Positions 52,134 to 62,560 of a DNA stretch of 64,000 nt are shown here, one piece after another. This DNA comes from Monarcha castaneiventris obscurior (Eukaryota > Chordata > Aves > Passeriformes > Monarchidae): assembly GCA_026261815.1 (NCBI GenBank), contig JAMPIT010000258.1, positions 17,316,501 through 17,380,500 on the forward strand, given 5' to 3'. Made by a program: the position numbers and the translations under genes. How positions within the stretch are numbered: the first letter of the stretch is position 1; every line of letters starts with the position of its first letter. Below the pieces are notes generated by a model. It saw only the letters and a program-made list of their open reading frames with translations, was not told where the DNA came from and ran no database searches.

Positions 52134-52180
52134 TGGTTCATAGCTATGCTTGGGTAATTCCTGGTTCATAGCTATGCTTG
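52134..52180. repeat. 19-nt direct repeat
   Basis: TGGTTCATAGCTATGCTTG occurs at 52134-52152 and again exactly at 52162-52180, 9 nt apart. Recent small duplication in intron 2. Confidence 0.85.
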
Positions 52181-54965
52181 CTTCCCACAAACTGACTGTA
52201 AAATACTTCTTTTTGCATTGCTGTGCGTTTGCCTTTATCCAGGTTGTACATAAAACTTGTACTTTCTTTGCATAACTTCTCAAGTTTGAGGAAGGTGGAC
52301 AGGAACATGACTCAGGGCCAGGGATCTCAGTGCTTTCTGTCCAAGAGAAGGACCAGAAAAGGATGGGTGTGAAAGTGAAGGAAGCATGGGAAAATGACCA
52401 GGAGGTCTCTGGTCTGCTGTGGTCCTACAGCTCCACTAAGAGAAGCAGCCTGTCTAATTTTTTCCTCTAAGTTATTAAATTTTTTAACTGCCATTAAAAA
52501 ACCCAGGAGAAGCTCTTAAAAAAACATCACTACTACCACTACCTACTTTTCAGTTCTTAGCAATAATTTTACTTGTTTAAAAAAAATTGTAAGGAAGTAT
52601 TAACTTTGTTCTTATCCTTGTTTATATCCTTTACATCTTTCAGCTTGAAAGACTATTTCAGATTTGTGAAAGGACAATTTCAGTTTCAGACTGGCAGAAC
52701 TTATACTTAGCAGTGACTACTACTTGGAGATATGTCAAAGGTGTACTAAGGAATTTCCAGATCAGAAAGACTGGAAGCAGATATGACTTTGCATGTAAGA
52801 AGCAGGTTTCAGAAAGGCAACTTTAAAAGATGACTGTCAAATTCAAGAGTGCCAAAATCACAGTGCTAAGGTGACTGATTTATTTTCCATCTACAAAGGG
52901 CACTCACCCTCTGCTTGCTGTTCCCCCCACCACCACCTCACGATTCATATACGCCCCTGTCAAAGTTAGCATTCAATAACGCAGACAAAACAATTGGTAC
53001 AGGTTTTAGCAGTGTATGCTGTGATGCCAGACTGGAGGGCCACACCAACTCTGCCTAGACCTTCACAGTCTTGCTCCATTTTAACCTCTGGCCACTCATT
53101 CCTTTGCCAGCCACCTTCTCCCTCTTTGCTGGTACTCAGCACAACCTTAGAGCCAACTCATAGAACTGATCTGGCTAAAAACTAGTTCCTTTCTTCCTAG
53201 GACTAGTTTTCAGGCAGATCTGCCCCCAAAACTTGGCTTGCTATGCAGTCACCAGAGAACTACCACCAGTGTCAGGAAGAAGCCAGCACGGTAAAAACAA
53301 AGCCCCAAACATAACAAGCTTTATAATAAGAAAACAGCAGTTTTAGATGCATCCTGTATATTTTAAGAGGTTACAGAACTGTATCAACAATTTAGCTGCT
53401 GATGGGGGGCGGGGGGGAAAGGCGATTTCAGCAGGAGAACTGTCAGAAGTTATTCCTTCCAGCTGCCCCAGCCTGGTTTAGTCCCGGCCTCCCTGCTACT
53501 GTGGCTCACAAAGACACTTCTGCTAATTCTGCCATGGGCACAATAACACCCAAAGCAGCAAATACAGTTGTCAGAATTCACCTTTTAACACCTAATTTGG
53601 TTCAGCAAGAGGATGAACAATCTTATTACAGGCAAATGCATTTTAAACATGCAGTTAGTTCCTTGTGGATCAAGTCTGAATAGAGCTACAAAGTACCAAA
53701 AAACCTGTATTTTAATAATAAATCACAGAATTATTCTTCAGATATTGCGAGCATATTACACTTTGACAGATTATGGAAGTGATAAACATTAAAATTCCAC
53801 TTTAGACTATTTGTCAACATCCTCAAGTATTTTTAATTCTGTGATATTATTTATTAGTTATTAGACAGTTTGTTTACCCTTTTTTTGTGCTACATGGAGT
53901 AAGAGAGACAATATGCTACACTTTACATGGATTCCTCTACCTTTTTCTAACGATTCTCAAAGGTCATTTAATAATTCACAAGCAGGTTGTTTACACATTT
54001 GATAATCATTATGTTCTCACAGTTCCCAAAAGTTAGCTGCCCAGACCACACTTTATTTTCCTTTCTCTCATAAAAGTTTATCACACAAAATACTACCCAG
54101 CAGAAAACCAGCATAATCTTCCACAAAAAGTCTAAAGAGATCAGTCCAACAGCCCTCAAAGCAAAACAAATATAAAAAACTCCCACAGACATTGCTTCCA
54201 GAAACTGTTGCAAAGAAAAGTAAATACTTTATCAGATCCTCCTTTGGAGCAGTTTGCCCACCTACCAAGCATTCATAGTATGAGGTGTCATTAGACACGT
54301 ACATACATCTAGTTTAAGGTGTATCAAAGACAGCACCTTTCACTGAGAAACATCAAAATTGGAATAAAGAACAAACAGCAAAATTACACCTAGTATTAAA
54401 TATTATCATAAATTCAATCTGTAATCTTCACTGCAATAACTAATGAACTTTCCCTAGCAAAACAGGACAAACTGACTTTCAAAGAACACTGCCTCAGAAA
54501 AAAATGACCTTAGTATTTTAGACTATAAGAAAATAAATTAAAATGGAATGCTAAAAATACTGCAGTGCCTTAATCATACTAAAAATAGGGACAATATACA
54601 TTATCAAGCCAGGAAGGGCTGAAGAGAAATCACTCACCTTTGAGCCTCAGGCACTACATTCAGTAAAAGGCTTCTGACTTTTAGTGTAGCATGTGATTAA
54701 CGCCAATCTCCGTGGTGCTAAGAGAAGGTTTTGAAGTCACTAGAGATTACAAGTTCCTCATTTTGAGGAAACTATTTACCTTGAGATACCTTTAGGATAG
54801 TCCCACTGGGGTGAATATCTTATCCTTCAAAAATAACAACCTGATAGGTTTCAAGTTAGGTAGCATTCCTGATGCTTTTGAAAGTATTGGTCTTACTATA
54901 AAGAGAATGTAAACATTCCTGACCAGGCCATCCAGTTTCAGCAGTACTTTTACCTCTGCTTCAGT

Positions 54966-55050
54966 TAAAAAAAACCAAAAAACAACCCAAACCAACAAAC
55001 AAAAAAACCCCCAACAAAAACAAACACACAAGCAAATAAACAAAAACCCA
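54966..55050. repeat. A/C-rich simple-sequence tract
   Basis: About 85 nt made almost only of A and C (runs of AAAC, ACAAAC and CCC), inside intron 2. On the gene's strand it reads as a T/G-rich stretch. Low-complexity; no function implied. Confidence 0.7.
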
Positions 55051-58000
55051 AAAATCTATCAAACTCTAAAAAATCAGACATCCTGATCCTCAGAGAAATC
55101 TGTGATGAAAGATAATAGCTTTATCTTGGTAGTCAGATTTCTAAGATACCTGGGAAAAAAGAGTACACTAACATTTTACAATGAACTACAATTTACATTA
55201 GTTGAAAATAGGATGAAATTGAAGAAAAAAAGTTTTTGCTCATTTAAAGGATGCATAATTACCCACATGAAGGACACAATATCACACTTTGAAGGTTACT
55301 TCAAAGTCTGTGATAAAGTAAGCAAAAACTTCTAAAATATATTCTAAAGTACAATCAAGAAGACTACATATTAAAATGTAATTACTCCTGCACTTTTAAA
55401 CCACATGCAAATTTTACCCTTAGAGCTATTCATAATGAAACACAGCATTTCTCACAGTCTCAAGGGCAGACCTTATAGCCCATATTTCTTAAAAACAAAA
55501 CAAAAAACCAGCAGATGTCACAAAACTAGCAGCTAACTACCTTCAGAGTATGGAAACAGGAATGCTCCCCCCCTTCTAATGCAATACAAGCAAAAGCTAC
55601 AATGCACTGTTGAAAGATTAAATACTTACTCTCAGTTCATAATTAAGAGATAGTTTACTGTGTCCTAAATATTCTTTTGTGTGGTCTTTTTAAACCTGAG
55701 AAAATTAATCTCATTTGAGGGAGGACCACACAGTAACATCATTTACTTAAAGCAACAATAAAGTTTATTTGATGCAGTAAAAGCTTGGACTGTAGTCACC
55801 AACCTCATACAGTAATACCTATTAAATAGGTTCTCAACTTTGCATATCAATGTAATAAACTTTTTAATTTTTTTTTGAACTGGTAGATTCTCTAATACAA
55901 GTTTGTAAGAGTTAGGTCCTGCACGTTTGGGACAAGAACTAACCTCCTCAAGTTACAGGATTCACCTTAAATATAACTCACACACTTCAAAATCTTTAAT
56001 AGTTTCAGTACTGTAGTCAGGTTTTTAAGCCCTCAGCAGGTCTCCATGGGAAGCAAACAACTTCTCAGCTCCTAAAACTGCTTTTACCATAGGAAGTTAC
56101 TTCTCATCTTGAGAGCCTCTGAAAACCACAGATTGGCTCTAGCCATTAGACTGTACTTCCCTGTGTGTCCTACCTTTCCAAAGAGGGGTGCAAATTGAAA
56201 GTGACAATAAAAGTCTCTCACACTCTCAGCTGATAGCTGAAATGCTACTGTTGGAACTCAAACCATAGAGAAAACAGCTTTCAAGCCATTATGTTTTAAC
56301 ATTTTGAACTCGGGATTTACATTAAAACAGAAAGAAGTAAACCTGGGGCACATCAGGAAAACAGAATGCCATCAATAAAACTGAACAGTCAAATGAAAAG
56401 CACTATGATTAGCGTAAATTACAGGAAATTATCTGAGCCTTCTAAGTATTAATTCAACATACACTCTCAAATCTGGCCTTCCAGGCAGGGATTGCTAGGG
56501 AATTTTTTTCATTTTCTTATCAGAAAAGAAAGAAGATTAACTTATTTTGAGTCTTCTCAATACATTTCAATTATCTCTGACTTCATAAAGTACCAATGCT
56601 ACAACTGGAGACAACCTTTCAGTTCAAACACAAAAACACAATAACAAGAACTGTCCTTACTAGTACTAGCCACAAGACAATCTTGCTCATCTGGAAATTT
56701 AGCTGAGACTGATGCACTAACTGCATCAGTTGTACTAACTGCCACTACAGTTTCAGCCTGTCATCAAGCAGAATTAAATACAAAATCTGTGAAACAGCAC
56801 TGGATTCATTGACATAGGTTCAAAAAATGCCCAGAGCTCTCCTTCAATGAAAACAATGGTAAAGCATCTTGATCTTATGCCTCAGATCAGAGCACTTATA
56901 ACAGAATGTTACATCCAATGAGTACAAGGCCTAAGGGACAGCAAGAACTGAAAGGTATGGAATACACAGTATTTCACTCAAGACAAGAGACAACTGCAGC
57001 TCCCTCATGTCCAAACATCTGTCAAACTTTTAAACTCTACAGTTACATTCGGAGTATTTTGTTTGCTGTTTTGGGGTGCTTTGGTTGGCTGGTTGTCGGT
57101 TTGGGTTTCCCTTTGTTGAAAGGTATCAAAAATTTATTCAGCATTACGACAGCAAGACTGCTGTAAGAAAATCAGTCATAAGGAATGCAAAGAGAAGTAG
57201 CCTTGGAATCTATGGAACATTTCATTTACCTAATACTCCCCTCAAGAGACTTCAACTTATTCTTCGTGTTACAAATCTACTTGCATTGGTAACATCGCAA
57301 AACACAGTTCAAGTCTGCAATCCCAAGGCAATTATGTTCTATTTTAGACACAAACACATGTTATAGCCCAAAATCTCTTAGATTTTTCATCCAAGATTGG
57401 ATCACTACATCAGATGACTGTTAAGTGAACCACAGGTGAATAATTGCTGGCTTCTTCCACGACAGCTCAGGTACCACAAACAGGGAATACAATCATCAGT
57501 CAATATGACACTGAAGGCACACACTCTTGGCAACCAGCTGCCAACCACTGCAGACCCCAGCAGCAGAACAGGGCCAGCTGGGAGCCACACGGTCAAACAT
57601 GAAGCTACAGTGCATCAGGAGTTTAGACAAACCTTCCAGAGAGGCAATACAACAACTAATAGTTGATGTAGAAGCTGAGGGAACAGTGGTTAGAAGCTGA
57701 AAGACCTACAGCAGGATCTAGGAATGCTTACCAAGCAAATATAAACACTCACTGATGCAACCCTTCCAAAAAGGAAGAAATTAACTTCCTATCCCTGCAA
57801 CTGATTCCATCTTGGAATAATTAATGTAACTAACTTCAGGATGGCGGTAAGCTGCAAGCATTAAAAACTAGAATTTTATGCACAAGAAGTCTGTTCAACC
57901 ACCTTAGTAAGTTTTTGTTAGTTTTTGGACACAACTGTGAACACTTCCAAACATCAGAAAATGCAAACCAAACTATGCAGCTTCTAGGAGGTTGTCTCCA

Positions 58001-59168
58001 GTCAGCAGTAAACAAAGCCAGCATTACAGAACTCATTATATTATGGGGACAACAATCAAAAAACACTCCCAACTGTGGAAGAGAAACATCTTTCCTTTAT
58101 AAATTATAAATCCTTTAAACGGACAACACTGTTTCACAAATTAATTCTATACCATAGTATAAAACAAGATGACAACTCCTGTCTTCCATGTTAGTTTCTT
58201 TGGATCTTCTGAGTTTAAAATTTTAAACTGACAATTAATTAACTACTGCTGCATGGTAACAGAAACACTTCAGTGCTTTAATAGTCCTTTCCTACAGGAT
58301 GCCTATTTCATTCTCAGTAGCCACCAGACACCCAACCTCACAAATAACTCTGCTCATCCTGTGTGCTCAGCAAAAACCTATAAGGACACAACGTGAGCAC
58401 TAGTGTCAAATTATTGCTCTTTTAAGAATTGTTCACACACCTTTTAGCAGCAGTATTTCAGCTGTGTGCACACTCACCTGAACACAGAGGTGACTGCAAA
58501 TGCTCAGCACTCAGGACATCTTATACAAAACTGCTCTGGTTGTTATTTCAACTATTAATTTCACAAAATTTAGATAAAAGCTTTCCTGCTGAGGACCAAA
58601 ACAGGACTAATGCTATTTTCCCAAAAGGAACAGGAACACAGTAACACACGCCTCTCACAAGCAAGAAAATTTGCAGTTTCCACCTGCTGGCAGAAGACGG
58701 TAAGTACTTCTCTTCCCAAGGAAGACAGTGCAGTTATATTCTACCTTAAAACTCAAACTACCTAGTGTATAAGACTTTCAAAGACCAAAACAGCCTAGAA
58801 AACTGAAACATAACCAAAACAGTAATAGAAGTGTTTGGAATTAGAACAAATATTCAAGTGGTTAAAAAACTGATCAGTCGATAGTCTCACAAATTTAAGT
58901 ATCAGACTAGACAGCCCGCTAAGAACTTATTTTCCCTTGTTATGATTATGAAATAGATTACACTCTTCTGGTGAGGAAATACAGAACCCAAACTAAAAAC
59001 CATCACTTCCCGTAATCATCGTGCTGGGGGTGGGGAGGAAAGAGGAAGCGAGGATAAATGGTGAAGGTAAAGGGCAGGGGTAAACAACCACAGCAAACAC
59101 TAGTTAAAACATACAAAAAGAGTTGTTAGGGTTTCAGAAAATCTAAGAATTAAGAACAACTGACACAC

Positions 59169-59514
59169 CTTCTGAAAGAAAGGCTTCCTTCAAATAGAGT
59201 AGCACATCTGCAAATTTTCTGACATCATTCACCAGTTGCATGATATATTCTGGATCCACAACAGGATTATCATAGCAGTCAGAGTTGGAGCTAATGCTGC
59301 TCAGAGAGCTGCTCTTGGTGCTGCGCCCCATTCCCCAGTTTCCTGAATTGGAGATGGTGAAGAAGTTGGAGGTAGACAGTCGGGCTAATCCCAAACCACG
59401 CTTGTTACTTCCGCCGTTCTGTCGCAACATCCCAGCAGCCGCTGTCCTTGGAAAGCTCCCGCAGTTAACACTCGCTGTCACTTGATGGCCATTGGACAAG
59501 CCAAAGGCGAAACC
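59169..59514 (-). CDS. ARHGAP29: ARHGAP29 exon 2, start codon at 59430 (residues 1-87)
   Basis: First coding exon; coding part 59169-59430, the rest 5' UTR. The chosen ATG has G at -3 and is the first in-frame ATG after a TGA in exon 1. It opens a basic, serine-rich N-terminus (starts MLRQNGG; later KSSSLSSISSNS), followed by DPEYIMQLVNDVRKFADVLL, which corresponds to the family's conserved helical segment before the F-BAR domain (human DPDYIKELVNDIRKF, from memory). The frame stays open upstream to the acceptor, so an N-terminally longer isoform from another first exon is possible. Donor GAAG then GTGTGT, ending in phase 1. Confidence 0.88.
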
Positions 59515-62319
59515 CTTCAGAATTGGGGAGGGGGAAGGAGGCGGAAGAGAAGGAAAAATGCTGATTAGTACAGAAATATATGTGAAGCAATACTTCTGTA
59601 ATGACAAGATCCAAAACTTCTTTCAAGATGATACTGCTTTACATAAAAATGCTAAACTGAGTACTATAAAGGCTTTTGACTATTTGAAGTTATTTAAATA
59701 TGTACAGTAGATAGATTGTTGAATAAAAAAAAAAAACAATGGCATGTCAGAATTATTTCAAAAGCTAATCATGATGCATGCTTATTTCATGAGAAGTTTC
59801 TTCCATGAGTATTTATCCTGTGAACCTTAAAAATTGCATTCTGTACATTTACCAAGACCTATTTTTTACCATGAAACGTTACTACAACTGAATACAATTG
59901 CAAAAACACTTGAAGTGATACACACTATGATCAACATCCCCTCTTGCATGAACCACCAAGCTATATTCAGCATCCTGTCTCTTAAGATAATGCACAGCCT
60001 TGATCCGATAGGATGAATTTTCTCTGTGCAGCACGCCAAGCAAAAAACCACAGCCTATCACAGTTCGTCTTGGAAAGGAAAACATCCTCAAAGAAGTTAT
60101 GTGGGCTTTTCAGCCTGTTATCTACTAATATGAAAGGCAATCAAAAGAAAGATAGAAATAGTAAAGAGAGTGAAAAAATATTTTAGTATCTAAGTTTATC
60201 CACAAATCTCAGTGCAGTTATCTTGAATGATGTTGCTCTGCTCAGAAAGTTCCACCATAAAAATGCACAAATTTGGGGGAGTATAAATTAAGCAACTCCC
60301 TGCATTCCTTTCCTTTAGAAAAAAAAAAAAACAAACCAGAAAGTTACTGAAAATTTTGCCATGTCAGGTTAAGCGATTCATTTCAAAGCAGCAAACTGCA
60401 GGTGGCAGAGTCAGGTACGCTTCCAGCAGCTCCCACAACGCCTGCAGTTGCTCTCTCAACACCAGGAGAAATTCTCAGTGTTTACACTATAGCGTAAACA
60501 CCACAGGGAAAAAAAACCAACCAAAAACCAAATTAGAACACAACAGCTAAAACATTAGTGTGGGTTGAAGACACATCTGCAGCAAATCTTCAAATTCAAT
60601 TACTTTACCTAAAAATAAAAGTTATTATGAACTCAAAAATACAGGTTGAAACAGGTTCTCCTGCACATGTTTGTATTTGGTTAGACCAACTGAAGTAGTA
60701 GCACCTTTAACACTTTGAACACTCCCACTATGAATTTCAAGAGGCATTACTCTAATGAGCTTCAATTATTTTTCCATTATTTCTGCTTTATTTCTCTTTG
60801 CAGTTTAAAAATATCAGAGGAAACGTGGTCGAAGCAGTTGTTTTTGTAATTAATCTGCAGGCCTTCCAGGGAATGTGTGCTGGGGGAGGGGGAAGAAAAC
60901 TTCAGAATTTAACACAAATTAACTGCTCTAATTTCTGTTTACTGCTTAAAGTCAGTAACTCTAAGAGCACTCATGACACTATACAAATAACGCAGATAAT
61001 TAAGCAATTCCAAACACCTCAAGTGGATTGAAGTGAGGTTTACATTAAACATAGTGTTTAAGTAAGTTTCTTCTGTTCCCACATATAATTCTCATGGCTA
61101 CAAAGCTACTTTGCAATTCTACCTTGCAATTAAGGCAAAACGAGCCACATAACCTTCTCTCCTCTTAACAAGTATGATATCTATTTATATCGAGAAAGAT
61201 TTTCATATTATTTAAAAGACATGCCTCTTTTAAGTCTGGCCAGCTTCACAGTCAACTTTTTAAGTAGCATGCTGTGTTAGACCTGTTCCAGTGGCAAGCC
61301 CATGCTTTTAAAGCTGTGTTATTTCAGAAATGTTGCCTTTTTTGTGCAAGTAGTACAATAATGCCACCACTTTGAAAACTACAGAAGCGATGACAAAGTG
61401 TTTCTGAACGGGAAAAACTTCAGAAAACCAAAACTGGGCAGCTTAGCACAAGAGGCACCTTTTCCTCGTAAACATTAGCCCTTACGTCTGTTCCTCCTGT
61501 GTTACAAGGCAGATGGGGAAAGTTTCCCTCTCAGAACACATGCCTTTCATTACTGAGAAGTGTTTCATATTTCTTCAGGAGACTCGGGCTTTGAAAACGA
61601 AAAGCATCCACCAGCTTTGCTACAAACGCCTCCAGACTCCTTTGGCTCACAGCGAGCCATTGCCCGTCCCGACGGAGAAAGATAAAAAAAATAAAGCGCC
61701 AGATATTTCAAAAATTTGCTCTCCCAGCACAATTTCTCCGGTAGGGAGGGGAAGAAAGGGGGGAAAAACAAAAAGTAAGGAAGAAAGAAAGGAAAAAAGG
61801 GGCCACGTCGCTGGCGGGCCGAGGGCAGGGCCGCTCCCGGTGTGCTGGGTGGGGGTCGGCGCTCCGCCCTGACCCCGCCGCGCATTCCCGGCGCCCCGCA
61901 GCCGCCCCGCACCGCAGGGCCCCGCGGCCGGCACTCCCCCGCGCAGCGCCGGCCCCGGGGCGGCGGCAGGTACGGGGCAGGGGCCGCGAGAGGTGCGGGG
62001 CAGGGCGGAGGTGGGCGCGGGGAAGCGCCCGGCACCGCTCCGGGGAGCCGCCGGGCGGGGCGCCGGGGGCTGCTGGGGCCAGACTCGCACCGGGAGGGGG
62101 ACGCCGGGCCCCTTCAGCCACCCCCGTTCCCCCGGCGGCTCACCGGCGCCCTGCCCCACGCTCGCCCACGGCTCCTCCCGGCGGCGACACGCGACGCCCC
62201 CCCTCCTCCCGCCGCGGCGTTCCCGGTGCCCACGGCCGGCGCTTACCGGAGAGCGGCGGCCGAGCGCAGGCAGCAGCCGCGCCGCCGCGGGCCCCTGGCG
62301 CGGCCGCCCCGCTGCCCAT
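59465..62319 (-). other. Predicted upstream ORF (40 codons) across exons 1-2
   Basis: Starts at the exon 1 ATG (62319), crosses the exon 1-2 junction, and ends at TAA 59467-59465, leaving 34 nt before the main ATG. The start context is weak at -3 (T) but has G at +4. It would exist only if transcription starts upstream of 62319 and exon 1 is joined directly to exon 2. Its non-overlapping position would allow re-initiation at the main start. Confidence 0.45.
59515..62246 (-). other. ARHGAP29 intron 1
   Basis: Intron of 2.7 kb, donor GTAAGC, acceptor preceded by a long pyrimidine tract (59520-59560 read on the minus strand) and ending CTGAAG. Its right end lies in the CpG island; the remainder is AT-rich. 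I see no further exon or repeat that I can name. Confidence 0.7.
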
Positions 62320-62340
62320 GGAGCGCGCTCCCCTCAGCAA
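62247..62340 (-). other. ARHGAP29: ARHGAP29 exon 1 (5' UTR), right end approximate
   Basis: Inferred first exon. It ends in a strong donor (TCTCCG then GTAAGC, the GT being at 62246-62245). It holds an ATG at 62319 whose frame, if spliced to exon 2, runs 40 codons and stops at 59465, out of frame with the main protein. In the main frame there is a TGA at 62336-62334 and no ATG between it and the exon 2 start, so exon 1 is untranslated for the main protein. The upstream limit depends on the transcription start, which is not visible. Confidence 0.65.
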
Positions 62341-62449
62341 GCCCCGCGCGCCGCCGCCGCCCCCGGGGCCGCCGCCGCTCCCGGCCCCGCCCGCGCCCCG
62401 CCATTGGCCGGGCGGCCCCGGGGGCGGGGCTCCGCGGGACACGAGCGGC

Positions 62450-62482
62450 GCGGGGCCGGTGCGGGGCCGGTGCGGGGCCGTG
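62450..62482. repeat. Tandem 11-bp GC-rich repeat in promoter
   Basis: Two exact copies and one imperfect copy of GCGGGGCCGGT lie head to tail just upstream of the GC and CCAAT boxes. Each unit holds an Sp1/KLF-like core, so copy number could matter for promoter strength; that functional reading is inference. Confidence 0.7.
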
Positions 62483-62560
62483 CCCGCGTCGTGCCCACAC
62501 CTCTGCGGGGAGCGGAGACAGCCGCCTGAAGCGTGCGTGCTAAGCGCGGGGAAAGGAGCC

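Larger units (their letters stand above)
37895..59168 (-). other. ARHGAP29 intron 2 (21.3 kb)
   Basis: Largest intron in the gene, donor GTGTGT, acceptor TTTTTTTCAG. It holds an LTR-like element (41.2-41.7 kb), a G12 tract, two short perfect palindromes (47.39 and 48.00 kb), a 19-nt direct repeat (52.13 kb) and an A/C-rich tract (54.97 kb), each listed separately. The open frames inside it look like chance. A first intron-like size after the start codon exon often means enhancers, but none can be recognised by eye. Confidence 0.85.
10834..62340 (-). other. ARHGAP29: ARHGAP29 gene (Rho GTPase-activating protein 29), whole locus
   Basis: Whole transcription unit, 23 exons, read on the minus strand. 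The protein is known to inactivate RhoA, to act with Rap1, RASIP1 and RADIL in endothelial and epithelial cells, to bind the phosphatase PTPN13 through its C-terminus, and to be needed in craniofacial development. Identification rests on the order of matching exons: the VNFKEVNEENK segment (exon 4), the YDPGQ segment after the F-BAR region, C1 and RhoGAP domains, and a tail with RPVSLPVDR, RAPRTLQP and FYKP that is specific to this family member as opposed to ARHGAP45 or GMIP. All 21 coding junctions are phase-compatible and the sum is exactly divisible by three (3,981 nt). The left limit is the proximal poly(A) signal; a distal site near 9.2 kb is possible. The right limit (transcription start) is estimated. 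Confidence 0.95.
61800..62560 (-). promoter_or_regulatory. CpG-island promoter of ARHGAP29
   Basis: Very GC- and CpG-rich block in an otherwise AT-rich window, containing the exon 1 splice donor. On the minus strand there is a CCAAT box at 62403-62407. GC boxes (GGGGCGGGG at 62421-62429 and CCCCGCCC-type runs at 62382-62398) lie just upstream of the inferred start. No TATA box is seen, which fits a dispersed CpG-island promoter. The start site is inferred to be near 62.33-62.35 kb and cannot be fixed from sequence alone. The island might also fire in the opposite direction. Confidence 0.8.
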
